A DNA stretch of 58,988 nt from an uncultured Pelagibacteraceae bacterium (GTDB taxonomy: Bacteria; Pseudomonadota; Alphaproteobacteria; Pelagibacterales; AG-422-B15), in contig CACDOH010000007.1 of the NCBI GenBank assembly GCA_902554325.1, positions 1-58,988 on the forward strand, read 5' to 3'. Shown here one piece after another: positions 35,549-44,390 of the stretch. The notes beneath the pieces are model-generated. The model worked only from the letters and a program-made list of their open reading frames with translations, had not been told where the DNA came from and ran no database searches. Every line of letters starts with the position of its first letter. Position 1 is the stretch's first letter. The translations under genes and the position numbers were made by a program.

Positions 35549-36830
35549 AGTTCTGGGTATAGGCATAGCAGGATTAGGAACTGTTGGAACAGGTTTTTTG
35601 AAGCAACTAAAAGGTTTGAAAACCAAGTCAACAAGATCAGCCAATATAAAGGTTATCAAAATTGCAGTTAAAAGTCTTAAAAAGAAGAGAGATCTTCCTA
35701 TTAAACAATTACCTTTGACTTCAAATACATTGAGTCTTGCAGAAGATGACTCCATTGATGTTGTTGTTGAATTAATTGGTGGCTCTAAAGGAATTGCCTA
35801 TAATTTAGTAAAGAGATCTCTAAAAAATAAAAAGCACGTTATTACTGCTAACAAAGCACTTATGGCAATGCATGGTAATGACTTAGCTAAGATCGCAGAA
35901 AAAAATAATGTATCACTAAATTATGAGGCTGCTATTGCTGGAGGAATTCCGATTGTTAAAGCAGTAAGAGAAAATTTACGCTTCAACAAGATTAAGAAAA
36001 TATATGGAATACTTAACGGCACATGTAATTATATTTTGACTAAGATGGATAGGAATCTTGGAGATTTTAAAGATGTACTTAGCGATGCACAAAAGAAAGG
36101 GTTTGCTGAACTTGATCCTACCTTTGATATTGAAGGGATAGATGCAGCTCATAAAATTACTCTTTTATCATGTCTGGCATTTGATGTACCAATAAGTTTT
36201 AGTTCAACATATATTGAAGGTATTTCAAAAATTGATACCAAAGATTTTAAATATGCAAGCGAATTTGGTTATGTAATCAAATTACTTGCAGTCAGCTCAA
36301 AGGTTAGCAACAAAGTTGAACAAAGAGTCCATCCATGTTTTGTTAAACAAGCGTCAGATATAGCTAAAGTAGAGAATGAGATAAATGCAGTAATCGTTGA
36401 GGACAATGTTATCGGTAAAAACATGTTTCAAGGACCAGGTGCAGGCGCAGGTCCCACAGGAGCATCGGTAATGTCTGATTTAATGGAAATTGTAAGAGGT
36501 ACAATTAATTTCCCATTAGGCTCATCAATTGATGCAAAGAAAAAAATTACTTTTCAAAAAATTGAAAATCTATCATTTCCATATTACGTAAGAATCGTTG
36601 GCAAGGATCGTGCAGGCGTAATGGCAAAAATTTCAAGAGCTTTATCTAAAAAAGGCATATCTATTAAAAGCATTATCCAAAAACCATCTAATAAGACAAA
36701 ATATGCAGAAATAATTTTAATTACGCACAAAGTTAAGGAATCGTCTCTGAAAGTTGCTTTAAATCAAATTAAAAGATTACCAGAAGTTGCAGCATCTGCT
36801 AAATTCATCAGAATCGAAGATTCGTTATGA
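35541..36830 (+). CDS. hom: Homoserine dehydrogenase
   Basis: Reduces aspartate semialdehyde to homoserine, leading to threonine and methionine. The N-terminal Rossmann motif is GIGIAGLGTVGTGFLKQL. Substrate-site segments include HVITANKALMAMHG, NYEAAIAGGIPIVKAVRENL, GILNGTCNYILTKM and DPTFDIEGIDAAHKITLL. A C-terminal ACT domain (YYVRIVGKDRAGVMAKISRA) suggests threonine feedback control. The length of 429 residues is typical. The start overlaps the lipoprotein gene by 8 bases and glpX overlaps its stop by 4. Confidence 0.96.
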   Translation: MSKVLGIGIAGLGTVGTGFLKQLKGLKTKSTRSANIKVIKIAVKSLKKKRDLPIKQLPLTSNTLSLAEDDSIDVVVELIGGSKGIAYNLVKRSLKNKKHVITANKALMAMHGNDLAKIAEKNNVSLNYEAAIAGGIPIVKAVRENLRFNKIKKIYGILNGTCNYILTKMDRNLGDFKDVLSDAQKKGFAELDPTFDIEGIDAAHKITLLSCLAFDVPISFSSTYIEGISKIDTKDFKYASEFGYVIKLLAVSSKVSNKVEQRVHPCFVKQASDIAKVENEINAVIVEDNVIGKNMFQGPGAGAGPTGASVMSDLMEIVRGTINFPLGSSIDAKKKITFQKIENLSFPYYVRIVGKDRAGVMAKISRALSKKGISIKSIIQKPSNKTKYAEIILITHKVKESSLKVALNQIKRLPEVAASAKFIRIEDSL

Positions 36831-37777
36831 CCATTATATCAACACAATATGCATCAGGAATAGTTGCTGCAACTGAAAAAGCAGCGATTGCCTCGTCTAT
36901 GTTAATTGGTCTTGGAGATGAAAAAGCAGCAGATCAAAAAGCAGTGGACGCAATGAGAACTGCATTAAATCAAATTGATTTTAAGGGAAGAATAGTGATT
37001 GGTGAGGGCGAGAGAGATGAAGCGCCCATGTTATACATAGGAGAAGAAGTTGGCACAGGAAGGAATCATGAAGTTGATATAGCTTTAGATCCTCTTGAAG
37101 GGACTACAATTACTGCAAAAGGTATGCCTAATTCTTTATCCGTAATTGCAGCTGCTCAAAGGGGCGGACTTTTATATGCGCCTGATACCTATATGAATAA
37201 AATCGCGGTTGGGGGAAATCTTCCAGATGATATTATTGATTTAGACGCAACTACAAAAGAGAATATACAGAGTATTGCTGATGCCAAAAAAGTTCCAATA
37301 AATGAAGTTACAGCATGCGTTTTAGAACGATCTCGTCATGATAGTATTATCGAAGATCTTAGGTCAATTGGGGCAAAAATAGTTTTAATTCCCGATGGAG
37401 ATGTGGCTGGTATTATTATGACCACTCAGGAACATAGTTCTGTAGATATTTATATGGGTGTAGGAGGAGCTCCTGAAGGTGTACTTGCAGCTGCTGCATT
37501 GCAATGTATTGGGGGCCAAATGCAAACAAGACTTGTAATAAACAATGAAGATGAAAAAATCAGAGCTGAAAAGATAGGTATAAAAGACTTAAACAAAAAA
37601 TACTCACTTGATGAGCTGGCTCATGGGGATATTATTTTTTCAGCAACAGGTGTAACCGAAGGAACAATGGTAAGAGGAGTAAGAACAAATCAAAATAAAT
37701 ATGTAACTCATTCTTTAGTACTAAGAACGGGCGAGTCTTCGTCACAATACATAGAAACATATCACGATATTAGTTGA
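36827..37777 (+). CDS. glpX: Class II fructose-1,6-bisphosphatase
   Basis: GlpX removes the 1-phosphate from fructose 1,6-bisphosphate in gluconeogenesis. Conserved metal-site segments are VIGEGERDEAPMLYIGEEVG and VDIALDPLEGTTITAKGMPN. PDGDVAGIIMTTQ and VGGAPEGVLAAAALQCIGGQ follow. The length of 316 residues is normal. hom-glpX-recJ order is widely conserved in alphaproteobacteria. It overlaps hom by ATGA and is followed by recJ after 3 bases. Confidence 0.96.
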   Translation: MTIISTQYASGIVAATEKAAIASSMLIGLGDEKAADQKAVDAMRTALNQIDFKGRIVIGEGERDEAPMLYIGEEVGTGRNHEVDIALDPLEGTTITAKGMPNSLSVIAAAQRGGLLYAPDTYMNKIAVGGNLPDDIIDLDATTKENIQSIADAKKVPINEVTACVLERSRHDSIIEDLRSIGAKIVLIPDGDVAGIIMTTQEHSSVDIYMGVGGAPEGVLAAAALQCIGGQMQTRLVINNEDEKIRAEKIGIKDLNKKYSLDELAHGDIIFSATGVTEGTMVRGVRTNQNKYVTHSLVLRTGESSSQYIETYHDIS

Positions 37778-37780
37778 TAG

Positions 37781-39562
37781 ATGTCCGATAATGAATTAAG
37801 CGTCGATATACAATCATTAACAAATAAAAACTGGAAACTCAAAGAATATAGCGATCGTCAAATAGATTTTATTTCACAGAAATATGGATTGAGTAGATTA
37901 GTTTCAAAGTTATTAAATATAAGAAATATATCGGAACAAGACATACCAAGTTATATAAATCCATCTTTAAAAGAAAGTTTACCTGATCCATATAATTTAG
38001 TAGATATGGAAAAATCATGTGACCGACTGTACAAAGCTATTTTAGCTAATGAAAAGATAGCAGTATTTGGAGATTATGATGTAGACGGCTCAACCTCTGC
38101 GTCATTATTAATAAATTATTTTAAGAAACTATCTATAGATCTTGATTTTCATATACCCAATAGATTTACAGAAGGCTATGGGCCCAGTAAGGAGGTATTT
38201 TCTAAATTTAAAGATAAAGGGGTCAAAGTAATTTTTACAGTTGATTGTGGAACAATGTCTCACGAAGAGATTGAATTTGCCAATCAAAACAAGCTTGATA
38301 TTGTTGTGTTGGATCACCACCAGCCAGAAATTAATCTTCCCAAAGCATTTGCATTAATAAATCCAAACAGGCTTGATGATACATCAGGATTGAATTATTT
38401 AGCTGCGGTAGGAGTAACATATATGTTTATCATTGGAATAAACAGAAAGCTTAGGAAAGAAGGTTGGTTTAAAAAAAATGATATAGAAGAACCTAATCTT
38501 ATTTCATTTCTTGATGTTGCAGCATTAGGAACAGTATGTGACGCAGTTCCATTAAAAGGGTTAAATCGTATTTTAGTTAACAAAGGTTTAGAGGTGATGC
38601 AGAAGCTTAATAATCCAGGATTAAGAGCCTTAGCAGAAAAATCTAATATAAAGCAGAAGGTGTCTGTTTATGATTTAGGCTTCAAATTAGGCCCCAGAAT
38701 AAATGCCGCAGGTAGACTCGGGAGGTCAAGTTTCGGGACAGATTTATTGACAGCAAATCAGAAACTAACTGCTGATCAGATTTCAGAGGAGTTAAATAAG
38801 TTTAATTCTGAACGGCGAACAATTGAAAGTTATGTATTAGACCAGGCTATTGAGCAAGTTACCGAGGATAAACTTAAGAATAAAGTTTTAATTGTTTATG
38901 GTGAGGGATGGCATGAAGGAGTAATAGGAATTATTGCTAGTCGTTTAAAAGATAAATTTAATAAACCTACTATAGTACTTTCAATTACTGATGATGTGGC
39001 CAAGGGATCTGGCAGATCTCTAAAAGGAATTGACTTAGGAAGTTTAGTGGTTGCTGCTCAGCAAAGTCAAATAATTTTAAAGGGTGGCGGTCATGCAATG
39101 GCTGCGGGTCTAACAATGGAAAAAAATAAAATAGATAAATTAAGTCAATTCTTTGAAAAGAAATTGAATAAGGTTGATGCAATTGAGACAAACTTTACCA
39201 CGATGCTTGCTGATGATAAACTTAGTATTTCAGCAGTAAATTTAGAGGTACATGATGAGATTGAAAAAGTCGGACCATTTGGCTCAGAGAATCCTGAGCC
39301 AAATTTTATATTTGAAAATATTAAGCTAGCTTCTGTAGATCAGATTGGGGAAGATCATCTCAAATGTCTCATAAAATCAAATGAAAGCTCTTTCATTGAG
39401 GCAATTGCATTTAGAAGTTTAAACACGAAGCTTGGAGATGAATTAAAAAAGAACAAAGGTGGAAAAATTTCAATATTTGGAAAGATAAAAATAAATGAAT
39501 GGAATGGTAGAAAAACTCCTCAACTGCATATAATTGATATAGCGAATTCCCAAATAAACTAA
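37781..39562 (+). CDS. recJ: Single-stranded-DNA-specific exonuclease RecJ
   Basis: A 5'-3' single-strand exonuclease for recombination and mismatch repair. The DHH phosphoesterase motifs are AVFGDYDVDGSTSASLL, FTVDCGTMSHEEIEFA, VVLDHHQPE and DVAALGTVCDAVPL. The DHHA1 part shows GEGWHEGVIGIIASRLKDKF, GRSLKGIDLGSLV and GGGHAMAAGLTM, and a C-terminal OB domain follows. The length of 593 residues is normal. It ends the argC-lipoprotein-hom-glpX-recJ run, 45 bases before tRNA-Glu. Confidence 0.96.
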   Translation: MSDNELSVDIQSLTNKNWKLKEYSDRQIDFISQKYGLSRLVSKLLNIRNISEQDIPSYINPSLKESLPDPYNLVDMEKSCDRLYKAILANEKIAVFGDYDVDGSTSASLLINYFKKLSIDLDFHIPNRFTEGYGPSKEVFSKFKDKGVKVIFTVDCGTMSHEEIEFANQNKLDIVVLDHHQPEINLPKAFALINPNRLDDTSGLNYLAAVGVTYMFIIGINRKLRKEGWFKKNDIEEPNLISFLDVAALGTVCDAVPLKGLNRILVNKGLEVMQKLNNPGLRALAEKSNIKQKVSVYDLGFKLGPRINAAGRLGRSSFGTDLLTANQKLTADQISEELNKFNSERRTIESYVLDQAIEQVTEDKLKNKVLIVYGEGWHEGVIGIIASRLKDKFNKPTIVLSITDDVAKGSGRSLKGIDLGSLVVAAQQSQIILKGGGHAMAAGLTMEKNKIDKLSQFFEKKLNKVDAIETNFTTMLADDKLSISAVNLEVHDEIEKVGPFGSENPEPNFIFENIKLASVDQIGEDHLKCLIKSNESSFIEAIAFRSLNTKLGDELKKNKGGKISIFGKIKINEWNGRKTPQLHIIDIANSQIN

Positions 39563-39607
39563 TCAGTTATTGATTTCATATTATTATTAGATATATAAAT
39601 GGCATTA

Positions 39608-39683
39608 GGTCCCTTCGTCTAGCGGTTAGGATATCTGGTTTTCATCCAGAAGATCACGGGTTCGAATCCCGTAGGGACCGCCA
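39608..39683 (+). tRNA. tRNA-Glu (anticodon TTC)
   Basis: A complete cloverleaf. The acceptor GGTCCCT pairs with AGGGACC, the anticodon stem TCTGG/CCAGA encloses TTTTCAT with anticodon TTC, and the T arm is ACGGG-TTCGAAT-CCCGT. The discriminator is G and CCA is encoded. It lies 45 bases after recJ and 74 bases before the alternative oxidase gene. Confidence 0.97.
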
Positions 39684-39757
39684 TTTCTGTGACAATATGG
39701 CATTATAAAATCACCCATCAGCATTTACATGGCTCTTATAGGTATTATTTATAGAGT

Positions 39758-40420
39758 ATGACAAATAAGATGTTTTCGCATTATCAGCCAAGAAATTTCA
39801 GTGACAAAGTTGCACTTATATTCACTAAAATGCTAAGGCTATTTGCAGATTTTTTTTTCAAGAAAAGGTATGGTCATCGCGCAGTAATACTTGAAACTGT
39901 CGCGGCTGTACCTGGAATGGTAGCAGGTATGCTAAACCATTTAAAAAGTCTCAGAAAGATGCAGGAGGGCCGGGGTTGGATTAAAATACTATTGGATGAG
40001 GCCGAAAATGAAAGAATGCATTTAATGACCTTCATAAATATTGCAAAACCATCTGCTTTTGAAAGATTTTTAGTCATATTTGTTCAAGGAGTATTTTTTA
40101 ACTTATATTTTTTCATGTACTTAATCTCCCCGCGTACATGTCATCGGATCGTTGGTTACTTTGAAGAGCAAGCAATCATAAGCTACACTGAGTACTTAGC
40201 AGAAATTGACAGTGGCAATATTGAAAATGCCCCCGCGCCAAAAATTGCAATAGATTATTGGAACCTATCAAAGTTTGCTAAACTCAGAGATGTAATTATT
40301 GCTGTAAGAAATGATGAAATGGGCCACCGAGATGTTAACCATGAATTTGTTTCTATTATAGATAATGAGATTGCAAAAAAAGACATAATCGGCGGTAAGG
40401 AATTAAAGACTAAGAAATAG
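39758..40420 (+). CDS. aox: Alternative oxidase (cyanide-insensitive ubiquinol oxidase)
   Basis: AOX reduces oxygen to water with ubiquinol without pumping protons. The match to the plant/mitochondrial family is strong: [51 protein letters not shown] and [15 protein letters not shown]. All di-iron ligands are in place: Glu46, Glu85, His88, Glu136/137 and the second ExxH at Glu187-His190 ([12 protein letters not shown]). It is an interfacial membrane protein of 220 residues without the regulatory N-terminal cysteine extension of plant enzymes. It is followed by DUF4149 and a 61-residue ORF with short gaps. Bacterial AOX is known from marine alphaproteobacteria. Confidence 0.96.
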   Translation: MTNKMFSHYQPRNFSDKVALIFTKMLRLFADFFFKKRYGHRAVILETVAAVPGMVAGMLNHLKSLRKMQEGRGWIKILLDEAENERMHLMTFINIAKPSAFERFLVIFVQGVFFNLYFFMYLISPRTCHRIVGYFEEQAIISYTEYLAEIDSGNIENAPAPKIAIDYWNLSKFAKLRDVIIAVRNDEMGHRDVNHEFVSIIDNEIAKKDIIGGKELKTKK

Positions 40421-40448
40421 TTTAATATAGCTAATCAATAAACTTATT

Positions 40449-40862
40449 ATGTTGCAATTTGGAATCTTCTTACATTCATTAGTAGTGGGGTTTATGATAT
40501 TCTTTATGGTGGTGGTCTCACCAACAATTTTTAAAGCACTGGATGAAGCTAACTCTGGAGCATTTCTAAGACAACTCTTTCCGCGTATGTTTTTATATGG
40601 ATTGATTGCAATGTTACTTGCATTTTTAACAACTTTAAATAGTCAGTTAAATATTTATTGGATTATTTCAGCTATTTCCTCAATTTTATTTGCGATAAAT
40701 CTTTATATAATTACACCTAAAATAAACTATCATCGAGATGAAGTGAAATTAGGAAATTCTCTATCTGAAAAAAAATTTAAGCAATTTCATTTATTTTCAG
40801 TGGCACTCTTTATTTTACAGTTACTTGGATCGTTATATTTATTATTAATTTATTATTATTAG
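40449..40862 (+). CDS. DUF4149 (TMEM205-like) membrane protein
   Basis: A 137-residue inner-membrane protein with four predicted helices. The first has the family pattern GFMIFFMVVVSPTIFKALDEA, followed by FLRQLFPRMFLYGL and, in the third loop, the polar NYHRDEVKLG segment. The fold resembles DUF4149, whose eukaryotic relative is TMEM205. Function is unknown. It lies 28 bases after the alternative oxidase and 8 bases before the next ORF, so they probably share a transcript. Confidence 0.82.
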   Translation: MLQFGIFLHSLVVGFMIFFMVVVSPTIFKALDEANSGAFLRQLFPRMFLYGLIAMLLAFLTTLNSQLNIYWIISAISSILFAINLYIITPKINYHRDEVKLGNSLSEKKFKQFHLFSVALFILQLLGSLYLLLIYYY

Positions 40863-40870
40863 GAGTAGTT

Positions 40871-41056
40871 ATGAAGATTTTAAAAACATTTGATAATGCA
40901 AAACTTATTATTGTCGAACTTGAAGTTAACATGGGAGATAAAAAAAGGAGCGCACCGACACTATGTGCTTCAATTGATGATAAGATAATTCCATTAAGTT
41001 CCGCTCACGATGGCAGGCCAATACTAATGAACATAGATAATGCTCTACAGCAATAA
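40871..41056 (+). CDS. Small hypothetical protein, 61 residues
   Basis: Unrecognised. A good AGGAG ribosome-binding site sits 5 bases before the ATG, the strongest evidence that it is a real gene in a region where such sites are rare. The protein begins with a beta-strand-like MKILKTFDNAKLIIVELEV, then a charged MGDKKRS turn, and has one cysteine, no signal peptide and no membrane segment. It is the last gene of the alternative oxidase group and ends 3 bases before the stop of the convergent photolyase gene. Confidence 0.6.
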   Translation: MKILKTFDNAKLIIVELEVNMGDKKRSAPTLCASIDDKIIPLSSAHDGRPILMNIDNALQQ

Positions 41057-41059
41057 TGC

Positions 41060-42538
41060 TTAGGTTGTGAACTGAGTTATAAACGCTTCTGCTTTAGATA
41101 AGATTTTTTTCTTTCTTTCATTTTTCATTTTATCATAAACACTTACCATCATGTTCAGTCTTGGGTTGCTACTAAAAAATTTTCTATTTTTATTTATAAA
41201 TCTCCAATAAAGACCATCAACAGTCTCACACCATTCACCTTTTTTAAAATCCATCATCTTTAAGTAATAACTCGAACCGCAGATGTATGGTTTTGTCGCA
41301 AATATCCCCCCATCACTAAAAAGACCCATGCCATAAACATTTGGCACCATTACCCATTCAGAGGAGTCAACAAACATCTCCATGAACCATTTATAAACTT
41401 GTTTGGGTTCAATCTCACATAGATTCATAAGACTTGATAAAACCATCAGTCTCTCAATATGGTGCGTCCAACCATATTTCAATGCATTTTTAATTGAATG
41501 ATCCAAGGGTGGTATTCCAGTTTCGCCCGAGTACCACTCTTTTTTAAATTTTCTCTTATGATTAAAAAAATTCCCCTTTTCCATTTCTATTGAGTAATTC
41601 TGATAAATACCCCTCATAAATTCTCTCCATCCAATTACCTGTCTAATGTAGCCCTCTAAAGAGTTTAAATTAACTTTAGTTCTTAATTTTTTTAATCTAT
41701 CAACGATCTTTTCAGGTGTAATTAATCCACTATTGATTAGAGGACTAAGTGCGCTGTGAAATAGAATATTATCTCTTTGACTTACTGCATCCTCATAATC
41801 GCCAAATAGGTTTAATTTCTCTCTTAAAAAATCATCTAGCCACACTGTTGATTCTTTATGTGTTGTAGGCAGCCAAAAATTTTCAGTATTTCCCGGATGA
41901 TTTTCAAATGTTGTATTTATAAATTTCTTTAATACTTTTGTATGCTTAGTTTCAGAAGCTACTGGACGTTTTGGCGACTTAACAGTCTGCGGTAATTTTT
42001 TTCTATTATCTTTGTCAAAACTCCATTTGCCTCCAACTGGTTTTTCGTCTTTAACTAATAAGTCAAATTTAATACGACTCATTTTGTAATAATTGGCCAT
42101 TAGAGGTTTTTTTTTGTTTTCTAGATATTTTTTAAAATCATCTCTTGAATTAAGAAACATAGGGGAGGTGACGATTACTCTTTCTAATCCAATTTCTTTT
42201 ACCATTTTATTTAGCTTTTTTTCAAAAGGCTTGTCTTCAACTTCAAAAGAGAAAACTCTCTTTGATTTATTTTCTTTGATTGATTTTTTTAATTTATCTT
42301 CATATTTATTAGAAAAATTATTTTTACAATCATAATAATCAGTCTCGAAACCTTTAGATTTTAATAAATCATTGTAGCTGCGCATTGATGATAAGAAATG
42401 AAGTATTTTTAATTTATGATGCTTCTCATAAGTGCAAAGACCCAAGTCTTCAGCCATAAATATTTTACAATTTTTGTAATTTTTTAGGTATAGAGGATCA
42501 AATAACTGATTTCCTAAAATTATAAATATATCATTCAT
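41060..42538 (-). CDS. Cryptochrome/photolyase-related protein (DPRP/FeS-BCP family)
   Basis: A flavoprotein of the deoxyribodipyrimidine photolyase-related family; characterised relatives repair (6-4) photoproducts with FAD and often a 4Fe-4S cluster. The N-terminal alpha/beta domain starts IFIILGNQLFDPLYL. The FAD-binding helical domain has REFMRGIYQNY, HHIERLMVLSSLMNLCEIEP and SEWVMVPNVYGMGLFSDGG. Only three cysteines lie in the C-terminal region where relatives have the four cluster ligands, so the cluster may be absent or altered. The length of 492 residues is normal. It is the last gene of the riboswitch-led minus-strand operon, 14 bases after the glutathione peroxidase gene. Confidence 0.9.
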   Translation of the reverse strand: MNDIFIILGNQLFDPLYLKNYKNCKIFMAEDLGLCTYEKHHKLKILHFLSSMRSYNDLLKSKGFETDYYDCKNNFSNKYEDKLKKSIKENKSKRVFSFEVEDKPFEKKLNKMVKEIGLERVIVTSPMFLNSRDDFKKYLENKKKPLMANYYKMSRIKFDLLVKDEKPVGGKWSFDKDNRKKLPQTVKSPKRPVASETKHTKVLKKFINTTFENHPGNTENFWLPTTHKESTVWLDDFLREKLNLFGDYEDAVSQRDNILFHSALSPLINSGLITPEKIVDRLKKLRTKVNLNSLEGYIRQVIGWREFMRGIYQNYSIEMEKGNFFNHKRKFKKEWYSGETGIPPLDHSIKNALKYGWTHHIERLMVLSSLMNLCEIEPKQVYKWFMEMFVDSSEWVMVPNVYGMGLFSDGGIFATKPYICGSSYYLKMMDFKKGEWCETVDGLYWRFINKNRKFFSSNPRLNMMVSVYDKMKNERKKKILSKAEAFITQFTT

Positions 42539-42552
42539 ATATTTATATTATT

Positions 42553-43098
42553 TTAGAGACTTAAAGCTTTTTCAATTTCATTTATGAATTTTCGTGAACT
42601 TGGTTTAGTTAAGGCTGTAAAACCAGCAAGTGCATTTCCATTTTTATCAATAATAATTTTGTGAAAATTCCATCTGGGTACTCCTCCAATAAAACCTAAT
42701 TCTTTTTTTGACCACTGAAAAAAAGGGTGAGCATTTTTTCCTTTTACAACATTTTTCTCTGTAAGTGGAAAGGTGATATTAAATGTGCTTTCACAAAATT
42801 CTTTAACTTGTGCATTATCGCCAGATTCTTGATTTCCAAAATCATTAGAAGGAACTCCTATAATAATCAATCCCCTATCTGAATATGTATCATATAAATC
42901 TTGCAAACCTTCATATTGGTAAGTGAAGCCACACAGGCTAGCGGTATTTACAACAACAATAGTTTTCCCTTTATAGTCAGATAATTTAATTATATCTTCT
43001 TCATTAATTGATTTAAAAGAGTGGTCGTGTGCATTCTCTGTCATAGCTGTACTCATGTATAAAATAAGAGTGATTGTGATTAAAACAAAATATTTCAT
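42553..43098 (-). CDS. Secreted glutathione peroxidase family protein
   Basis: A thiol-dependent peroxidase that reduces H2O2 and lipid hydroperoxides. The active-site Cys is in VVNTASLCGFTYQYEGL; IIGVPSNDFGNQESG (Gln) and RWNFHKIIIDKNG (Trp, Asn) complete the catalytic set. Unlike the usual cytoplasmic form it starts with a signal-like hydrophobic helix (about residues 3-18), so it is probably periplasmic, and it has an extra 20-residue linker. The thiol reductant is more likely thioredoxin-like than glutathione. The length is 181. Its ATG overlaps the nhaD stop by one base. Confidence 0.9.
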   Translation of the reverse strand: MKYFVLITITLILYMSTAMTENAHDHSFKSINEEDIIKLSDYKGKTIVVVNTASLCGFTYQYEGLQDLYDTYSDRGLIIIGVPSNDFGNQESGDNAQVKEFCESTFNITFPLTEKNVVKGKNAHPFFQWSKKELGFIGGVPRWNFHKIIIDKNGNALAGFTALTKPSSRKFINEIEKALSL

Positions 43099-44390
43099 TA
43101 GAAATTTATTAAGATATGTACGTAAACGCTAGCAAAGTAACCGATTGCTATAATTGGCGTCCATTTCAAATGACCAAAAAAAGTATACATCCCTCTTGAT
43201 TGTCCCATCAAAGCAACTCCAGCAGCAGAACCTATTGAAAGCATACTTCCCCCAACACCTGCAGTTAGTGTAACTAATAGCCATTGTGAGTCAGGCATTG
43301 AAGGCTCCATAGTTAGAACGGCGAACATTACCGGGATATTGTCGACAATAGCTGACAAAATTCCAACTAGTATATTAGCATTGGTTGCCCCTAAATCTGT
43401 ATACATAAATTGAGATACATATTCCAAGTAACCTATAAAGCCAAGGCCTCCAACAGATAAAATTACACCAAAGAAAAATAATAAAGTGTCCCATTCAACA
43501 TGTGCGACATTTTCAAAAAAATCATATTTTTTTTCTTCAATGTTAGATGTGTTAATTTTTATATAAAAACTATAAAGTTGCAGGTAAGCTAATCCAGTCA
43601 TCATTCCAAATACAGGTGGTAGATGTAAAAAGTTATGAAAACTAACCGCAGTAAGTATTGTTAAAAGTCCTAAAAGAATTATAACCTTTCCTCCATACTT
43701 AATTTCAACAGTTTCTTCCGCAACATTAGGTTTATGATCTGATACAAAGAAATGCATTATTCCAGCAGGGATTATGTAGTTTACAATTGAAGGAATTACT
43801 AAAGCAAAAAATTGAAGAAAATCAAGTTGGCCTGCTTGCCATACCATTAATGTTGTAATATCACCAAATGGGCTAAATGCACCTCCAGCATTTGCTGCAA
43901 CTACGATGTTTACACACGCTATTCCAACGAACTTAGGGCTTGAAGATCCTACGGCTACTACAACAGCGCACAAAACAAGTGCAGTTGTCAAATTATCGGC
44001 TAACGGTGAGAGAAAAAAAGCGAGAACACCTGTAATCCAAAACAATTGTCTATAATTAAATTGATTTTTTATCAACCAGGCTTTTAGTGAATTAAAGACA
44101 TTTCTTTCTTCCAAAGCATTTATATAAGTCATGGCGACCAATAAGAAAAATGCTAATTCAGCATATTCAAGAAAACTGTGCCTTATCTCATGCTCAACCA
44201 TTTCATAATGAGAGGTTCCTGAGTAAGCGAATGCTACTATTCCCCAAATTAAACCGGCAGCAAGAACAACGGGCTTAGACTTTCTTAGATGTGTAAATTC
44301 TTCAGCCATAACTAGCGCGTAAGCAAAAACAAAAATTGCCAATGCGGAAAATCCAGCCCAGTGATAAGTTAAATTTAATGAATGTTCCAT
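43098..44390 (-). CDS. nhaD: Na+/H+ antiporter NhaD
   Basis: NhaD (ion transporter superfamily) exchanges cytoplasmic sodium for external protons. About 12-13 helices are seen, with the family segments FFLSPLADNLTTALVLCAV, NIVVAANAGGAFSPFGDITT, LSAIVDNIPVMFAVL and GVGGSMLSIGSAAGVALMG. The length of 430 residues is typical. It has its own ribosome-binding site (GGAG about 9 bases before the ATG) and overlaps thiP by 16 bases, so it is in the operon behind the TPP riboswitch. A sodium antiporter fits a marine cell. Confidence 0.93.
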   Translation of the reverse strand: MEHSLNLTYHWAGFSALAIFVFAYALVMAEEFTHLRKSKPVVLAAGLIWGIVAFAYSGTSHYEMVEHEIRHSFLEYAELAFFLLVAMTYINALEERNVFNSLKAWLIKNQFNYRQLFWITGVLAFFLSPLADNLTTALVLCAVVVAVGSSSPKFVGIACVNIVVAANAGGAFSPFGDITTLMVWQAGQLDFLQFFALVIPSIVNYIIPAGIMHFFVSDHKPNVAEETVEIKYGGKVIILLGLLTILTAVSFHNFLHLPPVFGMMTGLAYLQLYSFYIKINTSNIEEKKYDFFENVAHVEWDTLLFFFGVILSVGGLGFIGYLEYVSQFMYTDLGATNANILVGILSAIVDNIPVMFAVLTMEPSMPDSQWLLVTLTAGVGGSMLSIGSAAGVALMGQSRGMYTFFGHLKWTPIIAIGYFASVYVHILINF

